Shown here: positions 31,967-40,359 of the stretch, piece by piece
Layout: every line of letters starts with the position of its first letter
Numbering within the stretch: position 1 is the stretch's first letter
NCBI RefSeq assembly: GCF_052115485.1
Contig: NZ_JBFRGU010000003.1
Coordinates: 393,657-457,656, forward strand
DNA: 64,000 nt
Direction of reading: 5' to 3'
Origin: Microvirga sp052115485
Lineage (GTDB): Bacteria > Pseudomonadota > Alphaproteobacteria > Rhizobiales > Beijerinckiaceae
Position numbers and translations under genes: made by a program
The notes under the pieces: generated by a model
Database searches by the model: none
Told to the model about the DNA's origin: nothing
Seen by the model: only the letters and a program-made list of their open reading frames with translations

Positions 31967-33154
31967 TCAGTGTGCGATCTTGAAATCGTAGAGCCAGGAA
32001 TAGCGCTCGGTCATTCCTTGCGGGCCGAGACGCTGCATGACGCGGTCGCGCCCAAACGCGACGATAGCTCCGGCGTGATAGATTCGACCGTTTGTGCGCG
32101 CCTCGTCCTGAACACGCCGGGCGCGACCGACGCGCAGGCTTTCATAGGTGGCGAAGGCTTGGCGGATCTTTGCGGGATCGTCCGGCATCAGCGCGGCAAG
32201 GGTCGCAGCATCCTCGATGGCGAGCGCGGCGCCTTGGGCGAGGAACGGCAGCACTGGATGCGCGGCGTCCCCGATCAGGGCGATGCGGTTTTGCGCCATG
32301 CTTTCCGCCGGAAGATCGAAGAGCGACCACAGGAGCCACTTATCGACCTTGGCGAGAAGCTGGTTGAGAACGGGAGCGACGTGGGCGTAGTGGTCGAGCA
32401 GAGTCTTGCTGTCTCCTGGGGCCGACCAGCCCTCGACAGGCTCTTTGCGCCGTTCGATAGCGACGATGTTGAGCAGGCGGCCATTCGCGATGGGATAGTG
32501 AACCACATGCCCCTTGGGGCCAAGCCACAGGCCGGTTTCGTTTCGTGCGAGTTCAGCGGGCACCTGTCCGCGCTCAAGCGTCGCCCGCCACGCCACCGCG
32601 CTTCGGAAGGAGGGCAGGGGACGCGTACCGAGAGCCTGCCGGACCTTCGACCACACGCCATCCGCGCCGATCACCGCGTCGGCCGTCAGGGTTTCGCGGT
32701 GGCCGTTTTCGGTGGCAAGCGTGAGTTCGGTGCGCTCCGGTCCGTTCTCGATGTTCTCGACCTTGCGGCCCATGATGAGCCGGATCGTTGGCTCGGAGCG
32801 GACGGCATCGAGTAGCAGGGTCTGCAGATCGGCACGATGTACCACCCAATAGGGCGCGCCGAAGCGCTCTCTCATGAAAGGGCCGAGCGCCACTTCGCCG
32901 ATGGTTTTGGACGTGCGGAGGGCGCGCACCACGACCCGCTCAGGCTCACCCACGACGCGTTGGAGTGCGTGACCGAGGCCGAGGCCGATCAGGATGCGGC
33001 TGGCGTTGGGGGAGAGTTGCAGGCCCGCACCGACTTCGCTGAAACCTGTGCGACGCTCGATCAGTGTCACCGTGTGACCCTGACGGGCGAGCGCGAGAGC
33101 CGTCGTCAGGCCGCCAATTCCGGCGCCGACGACGGCGAAGGACAAGCCGGTCAC
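31967..33154 (-). CDS. FAD-dependent monooxygenase (salicylate hydroxylase-like)
   Basis: This 395-aa flavoprotein has the Rossmann FAD motif VVGAGIGGLTTALALARQG at residues about 8-26, the GADGVWSKVR motif near residue 170, and the ribityl-binding IGDAAHPVLPFLAQGAALAIEDAATLA. The pattern fits group A aromatic hydroxylases of the salicylate hydroxylase or UbiH type. The start is GTG at 33154, 1 bp after the stop of the zinc-finger gene, so the two genes are likely coupled. The substrate is unknown. Confidence 0.87.
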   Translation of the reverse strand: MTGLSFAVVGAGIGGLTTALALARQGHTVTLIERRTGFSEVGAGLQLSPNASRILIGLGLGHALQRVVGEPERVVVRALRTSKTIGEVALGPFMRERFGAPYWVVHRADLQTLLLDAVRSEPTIRLIMGRKVENIENGPERTELTLATENGHRETLTADAVIGADGVWSKVRQALGTRPLPSFRSAVAWRATLERGQVPAELARNETGLWLGPKGHVVHYPIANGRLLNIVAIERRKEPVEGWSAPGDSKTLLDHYAHVAPVLNQLLAKVDKWLLWSLFDLPAESMAQNRIALIGDAAHPVLPFLAQGAALAIEDAATLAALMPDDPAKIRQAFATYESLRVGRARRVQDEARTNGRIYHAGAIVAFGRDRVMQRLGPQGMTERYSWLYDFKIAH

Positions 33155-33155
33155 G

Positions 33156-33416
33156 TCAGCGCGCGGTCGTCTCGGTGAGGTCTTCCTCCCAGACGCATTC
33201 CGCCGGGCGTGCCTCGTTCGACTTCAGGGACGGGTCGTATTTGTAAAGAGTCGAGCAATAGGAACAGATGATCTCGTCATCGGATCCCATGTCGAGGAAG
33301 ATATGAGGGTGGTCGAGCGGCGGGGTCGCTCCGATGCACATGAACTCCTTCGCTCCGATGTGAATCGTGGAGACGCCGGGGTCGTTGTGGAAGTGAGGAG
33401 TACCTTTGTCGGCCAT
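33156..33416 (-). CDS. Zinc-finger (CHCC, NDUFS6-like) protein
   Basis: This 86-aa protein has the zf-CHCC pattern: Cys in KEFMCIG, His in HPHIFLDMG, and the pair CSYCSTLY, as in the family that includes complex I subunit NDUFS6. It is small and cytoplasmic and may act in electron transport or assembly, but the role is not settled. It is upstream of and coupled with the monooxygenase. Confidence 0.8.
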   Translation of the reverse strand: MADKGTPHFHNDPGVSTIHIGAKEFMCIGATPPLDHPHIFLDMGSDDEIICSYCSTLYKYDPSLKSNEARPAECVWEEDLTETTAR

Positions 33417-33491
33417 GTTGGTGCCCTGAAATGGGGTTTTGCCTGAAGTGCGGATTTGGCGCGCACCATAATGTTTGATCTGTCATGCGCC

Positions 33492-33540
33492 TAGAGCATT
33501 TTCAGCAAAAGTGCGCCTTCGTTTTTGCGGAGGAAAATGC
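33492..33540 (+). repeat. Related palindromic repeat, AGAGCATTTTC variant
   Basis: TAGAGCATTTTCAGCAAAAG leads to a complement ending GCGGAGGAAAATGC, giving an imperfect hairpin. It resembles the rhizobial AGAGCATTTTC...GAAAATGC variant of the dispersed element. A further decayed copy (TTAGAGCATAGCCTTCAGAA) follows near 33632. Reading frames through here are not real N-termini of the hydrolase gene. Confidence 0.6.
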
Positions 33541-33694
33541 GTCGGTTCAAGAGGGTAGGCCATTTTCTGTCGATTCAGATTCATGGGAAGGTGCTGTTGT
33601 CCGCCCATTTGCACCGAATCCGATCAATGGCTTAGAGCATAGCCTTCAGAAATGGATTCTGGTTTTCGAAACTCGAACCGAGCGTTGCCAACCC

Positions 33695-34459
33695 ATGCTG
33701 TTCTTCAATTCCAACGGTGTCCGCATCGCCTATGTGGACGCCCCTCCCGAAGAGGGTCATGGCGACCCGATTCTTCTGATTCACGGCTTTGCCTCCAACT
33801 ATGCCGTGAACTGGCTGAACACGCTGTGGTTCAAGACGTTGAACAAGGCGGGTTTCAGGGTCATCGCGCTCGACAACCGAGGCCATGGGGAGAGCGAAAA
33901 GCTCTATGATCCCAAGGACTACGAGTCCTTTATCATGGCGGAGGATGCGCGCCGCCTGCTGGACCATCTGAACATCGAGAAAGCGGATGTGATGGGCTAT
34001 TCCATGGGCGCACGGATCACCGCTCATCTCGCTATCGCGGCCCCTGAGCGCATGCGTTCCGCTCTACTCGGTGGGCTCGGCATTCATCTGGTCGAAGGCG
34101 TCGGCCTGCCGCTCGGGATCGCCGATGCCATGGAAGCGCCGTCTCTCGACGATCTGACGGATCCCATGCAGCGCATGTTCCGCGCCTTTGCGGAGCAGAC
34201 CAAGAGCGATCTCAGGGCGCTTGCCGCCTGCATTCGTGGATCGCGTCAGGTGCTCACCCGCGAGCAGGTCGCCGCCATCGACGTGCCGACCCTCGTGTCC
34301 GTGGGAACCGCCGATCATGTGGCGGGCTCCGGCCCGGAGCTCGCCCGGCTGATACCGAATGCCAGGGCGCTCGATATCCCTGGCCGGGACCACAATCTCG
34401 CGGTGGGTGACCGGGTGCATAAACAGGGAGTTTTGGAGTTCCTCGCCACCCGGCCGTGA
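33695..34459 (+). CDS. Alpha/beta-fold hydrolase
   Basis: This 254-aa hydrolase has the oxyanion-hole HG in ILLIHGFASNYAVNW, the nucleophile elbow GYSMGAR, and a C-terminal catalytic His in GRDHNLAVGD. Substrate is unknown; esterase or lipase activity is likely. The ATG at 33695 begins MLFFNSNGVRIAYVDAP, the natural strand start; 70 upstream residues would be translated from repeat sequence and are rejected. Confidence 0.88.
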   Translation: MLFFNSNGVRIAYVDAPPEEGHGDPILLIHGFASNYAVNWLNTLWFKTLNKAGFRVIALDNRGHGESEKLYDPKDYESFIMAEDARRLLDHLNIEKADVMGYSMGARITAHLAIAAPERMRSALLGGLGIHLVEGVGLPLGIADAMEAPSLDDLTDPMQRMFRAFAEQTKSDLRALAACIRGSRQVLTREQVAAIDVPTLVSVGTADHVAGSGPELARLIPNARALDIPGRDHNLAVGDRVHKQGVLEFLATRP

Positions 34460-34643
34460 GTTCATTTTTATCCGACGACGTCGGATAAAGACGAGTCTCT
34501 GGAATCGGTTAGCGCTGGGTGCTGATGTTCATGTTCCACATGAGCTTAACCCTTGAGATGCTTCAGCATTTGATTCAAGAGACGCGACCTAGGTCATTGA
34601 TTTGAGATTCGATTTTCCCAGATGCATTACGCAGGGGAAGTCG

Positions 34644-35174
34644 ATGACACGTCTGGATAGCGTCATTCGTCGTTTGACCGCCCAGCGCAATCTTTTGAAT
34701 TGGGCCGTCAATGAAATCGAGCCGACGGGGCTGATCCTCGAACTCGGCCTCGGCAACGGACGGACATACGATCACCTGCGGAGCCGGCTGCCCGATCGGG
34801 AGATCTATGCGTTCGAGCGGTCACTTGCGGCCCATCCCGACAGTTGCCCGGCGGAAGACTATCTCATCATGGGCGATATCTTCGAGACGCTACCCCTCTT
34901 CGCGGAGCGGATGGGGCTTGGCTGTGCCGCTCTCATCCACGCCGATATCGGCTCGGGCGACGAGGTGCTGAACCGGCAGCTCGCCAAGCGCATGGCGCCG
35001 CTGATCGAACCGCTTCTCGAGCCGGGTGGCCTTTTCCTCGCGGATCGGGCGTTCGATCTGCCACGCTGCACGAATCTGTCGACCCGTGTCGGGGTCGCCG
35101 AGGGGCGCTATTTCGTCTATCGCCGGGCCGTGAAGGCGGAGCCTGTCGCGCACCGTCCGTCTATCGCCCGATGA
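34644..35174 (+). CDS. Class I SAM-dependent methyltransferase
   Basis: This 176-aa protein has SAM motif I LILELGLGNGRTYDHLRSRLP, then IYAFERSLAAHPDS as motif II, and GCAALIHADIGSGDEVLNRQL. The family is a class I methyltransferase with unknown target. The ATG at 34644 follows AGGGGAAG. Its last 14 bp overlap the convergent enoyl-CoA hydratase gene. Confidence 0.78.
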   Translation: MTRLDSVIRRLTAQRNLLNWAVNEIEPTGLILELGLGNGRTYDHLRSRLPDREIYAFERSLAAHPDSCPAEDYLIMGDIFETLPLFAERMGLGCAALIHADIGSGDEVLNRQLAKRMAPLIEPLLEPGGLFLADRAFDLPRCTNLSTRVGVAEGRYFVYRRAVKAEPVAHRPSIAR

Positions 35175-35961
35175 AAACCGGCCGACGCTTTTCCAGGAAA
35201 GCGCGTCGGCCCTCCCCATAATCGGCGCTGTCGAAACAGGCGTCAGCCAGGGCTTGCGGGTCGATCCCCTGCCTTCCTAAGCCGCAGGAAGCGTCGATTG
35301 CTGCCTTGGCGGCGGCGATCGTCATAGGCGCATTCTCGGCAATCGTGCGGGCAAGGGAGAGAGTCGTTTCTTCCAGTGCCTCCTCGGGCACGATGGTCTG
35401 GATCAGGCCGAGCTGTTTGGCCTCCTGCGCATCGATCCTGCGCGCGGTGAAGAACAGGTCCTTCGCGACGGCCGGGCCGACGGAGGCTGTCAACAGCCGC
35501 ATGGCGCTCGGCGGATAGCCGACGCCGAGACGCGCCGCTGGGATGCCGAACACTGCGTTATCCCCCGCGATCCGCAGGTCGCACGCCACCGCGAGCCCAC
35601 ACCCGGCTCCGAGGCAATGGCCCCGGATCATGGCGATGACGGGCTTCGCGCAATGGGCGACAGCCCAGAAGGCCGTCTCGTTGGCCCGCTCGTAGTCACG
35701 GCTACCGGCGGCGGTGCCCCGGATGCTTTCGAATTCGGCAATGTCCGCCCCTGCGGCAAAGGCGCCCGTTCCGGCGCCGCGCAGGATGATTACACGCACC
35801 CGTTCATCGTCATCGAGCGCCGTCACGATGACGGGCAGGGCCTGCCACATGGCAAAATTGAGCGCGTTGCGCCGTGCCGGATTGTCGATGGCGATAGACG
35901 CGATGGAATCCTCCACGGTCACGGTGAGATGCGGGGAGGGGGAAGAAAATGAAGCGTGCAT
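35161..35961 (-). CDS. Enoyl-CoA hydratase/isomerase family protein
   Basis: This 266-aa crotonase-fold protein has the first oxyanion loop RGAGTGAFAAGADIAEFE and the second, RGHCLGAGCGLAVACDLRIAGDNAVFGIPAARLGVGYP, which lacks a Glu at the usual hydratase position. The C-terminal EGRRAFLEKRRPVF is typical. It likely acts on acyl-CoA thioesters in fatty acid or branched-chain catabolism. Its exact substrate cannot be determined. Confidence 0.87.
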   Translation of the reverse strand: MHASFSSPSPHLTVTVEDSIASIAIDNPARRNALNFAMWQALPVIVTALDDDERVRVIILRGAGTGAFAAGADIAEFESIRGTAAGSRDYERANETAFWAVAHCAKPVIAMIRGHCLGAGCGLAVACDLRIAGDNAVFGIPAARLGVGYPPSAMRLLTASVGPAVAKDLFFTARRIDAQEAKQLGLIQTIVPEEALEETTLSLARTIAENAPMTIAAAKAAIDASCGLGRQGIDPQALADACFDSADYGEGRRAFLEKRRPVFIGR

Positions 35962-36043
35962 GATCTATTGGGGCTAAAGAAGGGGACACCGGAAGACTAT
36001 CTATGCTAATCCCGCCACCCGTCGCCTTGGCAAGGAGTTGATT

Positions 36044-36877
36044 ATGACGACCCATCAGCGCCTGAAGTCGGGAACCGTCGAGCCGCTCGCCGGAACGGTC
36101 GATCCCCTATGGGACCGTATGCTGCGAGAGGCGGAAGACGCGGCCCGACGTGAGCCGGTCCTTGCGGGTTTCATGCTCAGCTCGGTGATCCATCAGGCGA
36201 GTCTCGAAGCGGCGGTCAGTCATCGCGTTGCGGCGCGTCTTGCACACCCCTCCGTGCCGGCCGATTTGATCGAACAGATATTCCACGAGGCTATTCAAGC
36301 CGAGCCCTCTATCACTGAGGCCTTCCGCGCCGATATCCGCGCCGTGATGGATCGCGATCCGGCTTGCGAGCGGACCATCGAGCCTGTGCTGTATTTCAAG
36401 GGTTTCCATGCCATCCAGGCGCATCGTCTCGCCCATTGGCTCTGGAGCGTGGGGCGGCGCGACTTCGCACTCTACCTTCAGAGCGTGTCGTCCGAGGTGT
36501 TCCAGACGGACATTCATCCTGCCGCCACCATGGGCCGGGGCATCTTCCTCGACCATGCGACCGGTCTTGTCGTCGGTTCGACGGCCGTGATCGAAGACGA
36601 CGTGTCCATGCTTCAGGACGTGACGCTCGGCGGCACGGGCAAGGAGCGCGGGGACCGTCATCCGAAGATCAGGAAGGGCGTTCTCATCGGCGCAGGCGCA
36701 AAGATCCTCGGCAATATCGAGGTCGGACACTGCGCCCGCATCGCGGCCGGGTCGGTCGTGTTGCAACCTGTGCCGCACAATGCCACGGTTGCCGGTGTTC
36801 CGGCCAAGGTGGTCGGCACCGCGGGCTGCGCGGAGCCGGCGCGTGCGATGGATCATTTCCTGTCGGAAGGGATTTGA
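36044..36877 (+). CDS. cysE: Serine O-acetyltransferase
   Basis: This 277-aa enzyme makes O-acetylserine for cysteine synthesis. The N-terminal helical domain (DPLWDRMLREAEDAARREPVL) is followed by the hexapeptide-repeat beta-helix with IHPAATMGRGIFLDHATGLVVGSTAVIEDDV and HPKIRKGVLIGAGAKILGNIEVG, with His and Asp of the active site. The ATG at 36044 follows AAGGAG. Cysteine feedback is likely through the C-terminal tail. Confidence 0.94.
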   Translation: MTTHQRLKSGTVEPLAGTVDPLWDRMLREAEDAARREPVLAGFMLSSVIHQASLEAAVSHRVAARLAHPSVPADLIEQIFHEAIQAEPSITEAFRADIRAVMDRDPACERTIEPVLYFKGFHAIQAHRLAHWLWSVGRRDFALYLQSVSSEVFQTDIHPAATMGRGIFLDHATGLVVGSTAVIEDDVSMLQDVTLGGTGKERGDRHPKIRKGVLIGAGAKILGNIEVGHCARIAAGSVVLQPVPHNATVAGVPAKVVGTAGCAEPARAMDHFLSEGI

Positions 36878-36952
36878 CGCCTCCGACGCGCTTGCCCCGC
36901 TCTTTCCGTCGTGGCAAGTGCAGCGTTCATCAATTTCATGAAAGGATTCATC

Positions 36953-37165
36953 GTGGATAAGACCGAGATGGCGAAGGTCGAGCGTTACCTTCGCCAGACT
37001 TTTGCAAATGCCTCCATCCGTGTCGTCGGCCGCCCGAAGAAGACCGATTCCGCGGAGGTCTATGTCGGCGAAGAATTTTTGGGTGTGCTCTTCCTCGATG
37101 ACGAGGATGGCGACCGCTCCTATAACTTCACCATGGCGATCCTCGATACGGATCTCGAAGACTAG
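36953..37165 (+). CDS. DUF3126 family protein
   Basis: This 70-aa protein matches DUF3126, common in Rhizobiales: DKTEMAKVERYLRQTF, SIRVVGRPKKTDSAEVYVGEEFLGVLFLDDEDGDRSYNF. Function is unknown. GTG at 36953 with AAAGGA six to seven bases upstream is preferred to the longer frame from 36911. Its TAG stop opens the composite repeat that follows. Confidence 0.85.
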   Translation: MDKTEMAKVERYLRQTFANASIRVVGRPKKTDSAEVYVGEEFLGVLFLDDEDGDRSYNFTMAILDTDLED

Positions 37166-37266
37166 AACTCGATCGTGTCTCTTTGAAACACGATCAAGTT
37201 CTCCAATTCCTTGTTGCCGCATGATCCGGGCGAGCAACCGGTTCCACTTGTTCTGATCATGCTCTA
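37164..37266 (+). repeat. Composite two-hairpin repeat, copy at 37.2 kb
   Basis: A first hairpin (AGAACTCGATCGTGT, loop CTCTTTGAA, ACACGATCAAGTTCT; one mismatch) spans 37164-37204. It is followed by the dispersed element from 37219 to 37266, which begins GCATGATCCGGGCGAGCAA. The same tandem arrangement occurs at 55702-55804. Confidence 0.85.
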
Positions 37267-37287
37267 ACTCTCCGCAAGGCCCGATCC

Positions 37288-37818
37288 ATGCCGCTCTATC
37301 GTCTCGATGACGTCGAACCCGTCGTGCCCGAGGCTGGGCGCTTTTGGATCGCCCCGGATGCGCATGTGATTGGACGCGTCCGACTGGGAGTCGATGTCGG
37401 CATCTGGTTCGGCGCCGTCCTGCGTGGCGACAACGAACTCATCGATGTCGGAGAGGCGACCAATATTCAGGAGGGCGCGCTGCTCCACACGGATCTCGGC
37501 GCGCCTCTCAGCATCGGTGCAGGTTGCACCATCGGCCATCGCGCCATTCTGCACGGCTGCACCATCGGCGAAAATTCGCTCATCGGCATGGGAGCGACCG
37601 TGCTGAACCACGCCCGGATTGGAAAAAACAGCCTCGTCGGTGCGAGCGCGCTCGTGACCGAGGGCAAGGAATTTCCGGACAATTCGCTGATCGTGGGCTC
37701 GCCTGCACGAGCGATCAAGGTACTCGACGAGACTGCTATCGCGCGGCTCAAGGAAGCGGCGAGGAACTATGTCGAGAACTGGAAGAGGTTCGCGAAGGGG
37801 CTGACCCGGATCGACTGA
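37288..37818 (+). CDS. Gamma-class carbonic anhydrase family protein
   Basis: This 176-aa left-handed beta-helix protein has the hexapeptide-repeat region and three metal-type His in LLHTD, IGHRA and ILHGC. Family members hydrate CO2 or act as Cam/YrdA/CaiE-like acetyltransferase-fold proteins. The Arg and Gln pattern in LRGDNELIDVGEATNIQEGA supports the gamma-CA type. Enzymatic activity is not proven. It is flanked on both sides by dispersed repeat copies. Confidence 0.87.
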   Translation: MPLYRLDDVEPVVPEAGRFWIAPDAHVIGRVRLGVDVGIWFGAVLRGDNELIDVGEATNIQEGALLHTDLGAPLSIGAGCTIGHRAILHGCTIGENSLIGMGATVLNHARIGKNSLVGASALVTEGKEFPDNSLIVGSPARAIKVLDETAIARLKEAARNYVENWKRFAKGLTRID

Positions 37819-37834
37819 TCCGGGTCGCACATTT

Positions 37835-37873
37835 TAGAGCATGATCGGAACCGGTTGTTCGCCCGGATCATGC
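37835..37873 (-). repeat. Dispersed palindromic repeat, short copy
   Basis: TAGAGCATGATCGGAACCGG then TTGTTCGCCCGGATCATGC, reverse orientation, with the AGAACAAGTGGAA central stretch deleted. It lies 17 bp after the gamma-CA gene. Confidence 0.85.
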
Positions 37874-37888
37874 GGCAATAAGCAAGTT

Positions 37889-38566
37889 CTAGCGGTTCGC
37901 GGTGGTCGTCGGCGAGGCTGTGATACCGCCGAGGGAAACCCAGGCCACGGCGTCCTGGCTTTCACGCTTCACGTAGACGTAGCCGGTCTGATCCCACGAC
38001 AGGACGTTCGAGTGCTTGTTGTCGAGCACGTAGTCGCCGCGATCGGTGCGAACAACGAGAACCGCATGGCCTTCGCCGAGTTCGTCGATCACCACTGTCA
38101 TGAGCATGGCGCGGCGCGGAACACCTAGCTCGACCAGCTTCTTGCGCTTCAGGAGTTGGTAGTCCTCGCAATCGCCCTTGCCATCGGTGGGTATATCCCA
38201 ATGGTCCACGACGCCCCAATGATCCTGATCGGTCACGGGGGTGATTTCATTGTTCACGCGCTTGTTGATGGAAACGATAGTGTTCCAGATCTGTGCGGTG
38301 AGCTTAATGGTGCGTGGTTCTGAGGAATTGACGGCGCACTCGGAAGGGTTGCTCTGGCAGAATTCCTGCCATCCGAGGATCGGCTTGGAGCCGCCGCCTT
38401 TTTGAATTGGAAGCGGCGATGCCGACAGAGAGGCAAAGTTTTGCGCTTCAGCTGCCCCACCGATAAGAAAAGCAATCCCAAGAAGAGCCGCACACACGGC
38501 CTTGGTACCCAAAAGGCCGGTCCTGCGACCGCCCAGCTTGAAGCCACTGAAAAAAATGTGAGACAT
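37889..38566 (-). CDS. Bacterial transglutaminase-like cysteine protease (BTLCP) family
   Basis: This 225-aa secreted protein has a signal-like hydrophobic N-terminus ending near GGAAEAQ. The catalytic Cys is in GKGDCEDYQLLKRKKL, the His in GEGHAVLV and the Asp in YVLDN, the order typical of transglutaminase-like cysteine peptidases. ATG at 38566 is preferred. Three TTAA-N7-TTAA boxes lie 16-130 bp upstream, so it may be CtrA-regulated. Confidence 0.87.
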   Translation of the reverse strand: MSHIFFSGFKLGGRRTGLLGTKAVCAALLGIAFLIGGAAEAQNFASLSASPLPIQKGGGSKPILGWQEFCQSNPSECAVNSSEPRTIKLTAQIWNTIVSINKRVNNEITPVTDQDHWGVVDHWDIPTDGKGDCEDYQLLKRKKLVELGVPRRAMLMTVVIDELGEGHAVLVVRTDRGDYVLDNKHSNVLSWDQTGYVYVKRESQDAVAWVSLGGITASPTTTANR

Positions 38567-38581
38567 GCCCCGCACAGCCCG

Positions 38582-38597
38582 TTAAAGTTCTTTTAAC
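38582..38597. promoter_or_regulatory. CtrA-type box 1
   Basis: TTAA AGTTCTT TTAAC matches TTAA-N7-TTAAC. It is 16 bp upstream of the BTLCP start. Confidence 0.65.
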
Positions 38598-38635
38598 CAA
38601 GCTGACACGGCTTAACTGATGGCTCAACAAGAAAG

Positions 38636-38651
38636 TTAAGGGTGAGTTAAC
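38636..38651. promoter_or_regulatory. CtrA-type box 2
   Basis: TTAAGGGTGAGTTAAC is an exact TTAA-N7-TTAAC match, 54 bp from box 1. Confidence 0.7.
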
Positions 38652-38681
38652 GCGTCGCGGGCAGGTTTGTTCCGGGTATGG

Positions 38682-38697
38682 TTAATAAATTCTTAAG
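38682..38697. promoter_or_regulatory. CtrA-type box 3
   Basis: TTAATAAATTCTTAAG matches TTAA-N7-TTAA, 46 bp from box 2. The rest of the 310-bp gap 38567-38876 is AT-rich and shows no gene. Confidence 0.6.
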
Positions 38698-38876
38698 CCA
38701 AGCTATAAAGCACGGGCAATAAGGGCTTTCGTTACTTGGTTTTTCACCTTGGCAGATGCGGAATGTGACGCAATTGCCAAGCTAACTCGATTGGGATCTT
38801 AGTCCTTTGAAGAGTTTTTTCTGAAAATACATAAAGATGTCGTTGGGTTAGTATCGCGCCCTAACATCCGGTTCCC

Positions 38877-39689
38877 ATGCCCTCATCTCTTCCTTCCCGC
38901 GCCACGCGCGAGCCCATTTTTCAGCTTCCGACCGTCGTGCTCGTGAGCATCGCCGTTCTCATCGGCATTCACGCACTTCGCACCTTCGTTCTGTCGGAAG
39001 AGGTGGACTTCGAATGGCTGATTGCCTTCGCCGTGGTTCCGGCGCGTTGGGCGGTCGCCTATGGTGGGGTCAATGCGCAGGATATCATTTCATCGCTTCA
39101 GGGGAACGGTGACATGGAAACCCTGCCGCTCGCCCTTGCCCAATATGTGCTGAGCGATGAGGGCGGAAAGCCCTGGACCGGGCTGACCTACGCGTTGCTG
39201 CACGGATCCTGGACCCATGTGCTCCTGAACTGCGTCTGGCTTGCGGCATTCGGAACGCCCCTTGCGCGACGTTTCGGACCGGCACGCTTTCTTGCCCTTG
39301 CCGCCGTGACGGCCTTTGTCGGGGCGGTTCTTTATGTGCTCATGCATGCTTGGCAGGTCTTGCCCCTCATTGGTGCATCCGGCGCGGTGTCCGGCATGAT
39401 GGGCGCTGCGGCGTGGTTCATGTTCGCGCCTCCGAGTTTCAACGCGGAAGGCCGTATGAACGAACCTCACGAACGCCATCGTGAAACTCTGCGAGGCCTT
39501 ATCGCGAACCGACAGGTGATGCTGTTCCTCGTCATCTGGATCGTGATCAACTATTTCTCGGATGCCTTTGCACGGCCGCTCGGCGTCACGGATGTCAGCA
39601 TTGCGTGGGAAGCTCATCTGGGTGGATTTTTCGCCGGATTGGCGCTCTTTCCGATCATCGATCCGTTAAGGCCGCGTCATCATCCCTAA
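38877..39689 (+). CDS. Rhomboid-family intramembrane serine protease
   Basis: This 270-aa multi-pass protein has the rhomboid hallmark GASGAVSGMMG with the catalytic Ser, and the catalytic His in EAHLGGFFAG. The HGSWTHVLLNCVW segment supplies the conserved Asn and His of the oxyanion region. Substrates are unknown. It is divergent from BTLCP and shares the gap that carries the CtrA-type boxes. Confidence 0.92.
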   Translation: MPSSLPSRATREPIFQLPTVVLVSIAVLIGIHALRTFVLSEEVDFEWLIAFAVVPARWAVAYGGVNAQDIISSLQGNGDMETLPLALAQYVLSDEGGKPWTGLTYALLHGSWTHVLLNCVWLAAFGTPLARRFGPARFLALAAVTAFVGAVLYVLMHAWQVLPLIGASGAVSGMMGAAAWFMFAPPSFNAEGRMNEPHERHRETLRGLIANRQVMLFLVIWIVINYFSDAFARPLGVTDVSIAWEAHLGGFFAGLALFPIIDPLRPRHHP

Positions 39690-39836
39690 TCCGCTTGAAA
39701 AAAAGATCGAGAAAGCCGAGAATCTAGTGATTGACGCTGGGTTTCGAGTTTTCCGGCGCTTTGGAAAGATCGAGGCTCCAGCCATTCTCGGAGGCGGAGG
39801 GAACGGCCTTCGCTTCCGGTTACGCGGAGGCGCCCC

Positions 39837-40268
39837 ATGTCTGTCGACCACATCCTTCTGAACAAGGGACGAAACGTCGTCACGATCGACCCGACGAAGA
39901 CCCTCGCTCAGGCGGCTGAGCTTCTCTCGAACTGGAAAATCGGCGCGGTGATCGTTGCCGACGGGCAGGAGCCGGTCGCCGGCATCATTTCCGAGCGCGA
40001 TATCGTCCGCGCCATCGCCGACAAAGGCGCGGGCGCATTGACCGATCCGGTGTCCCAACACATGACCCGCGGGGTGGTCACCTGCACGAAGCGAGCCGAC
40101 ATCCCGCTCATCATGGAGATCATGACCACGAGCAAAATCCGGCATGTGCCGGTGGTCGAGGAGGGCGCTCTCATCGGTATTGTGTCGATCGGCGACGTGG
40201 TGAAGCACCGTCTCGCTGAAATCGAGGCGGAGACCAAGGCGATCAAGGAATATATCGCAAGCGCCTGA
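39837..40268 (+). CDS. CBS-domain protein
   Basis: This 143-aa protein has two CBS domains in tandem: VVTIDPTKTLAQAAELLSNWKIGAVIVADGQEPVAGIISERDIVRAI and VVTCTKRADIPLIMEIMTTSKIRHVPVVEEGALIGIVSIGDVVKHRLAE. CBS pairs bind adenosyl ligands and regulate partner proteins. No fused effector domain is present. Confidence 0.9.
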   Translation: MSVDHILLNKGRNVVTIDPTKTLAQAAELLSNWKIGAVIVADGQEPVAGIISERDIVRAIADKGAGALTDPVSQHMTRGVVTCTKRADIPLIMEIMTTSKIRHVPVVEEGALIGIVSIGDVVKHRLAEIEAETKAIKEYIASA

Positions 40269-40310
40269 TCGCACTCGCTCCCCCAGAGGCGACCTAGATT
40301 CCTTATTGCC

Positions 40311-40359
40311 GCGTGATCCAGGTGAACAACCGGTTTCCACTTGTTCTGATCATGCTCTA
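40311..40359 (+). repeat. Dispersed palindromic repeat, copy at 40.3 kb
   Basis: GCGTGATCCAGGTGAACAA to TTGTTCTGATCATGCTCTA. The terminal CTA is the complement of the TAG stop of the convergent patatin gene. Confidence 0.85.

Noticed and set aside
33485..33694. N-terminal 70 codons of a longer frame for the alpha/beta hydrolase
   Set aside because: They translate two decayed palindromic repeats; the hydrolase fold begins naturally at the ATG at 33695.
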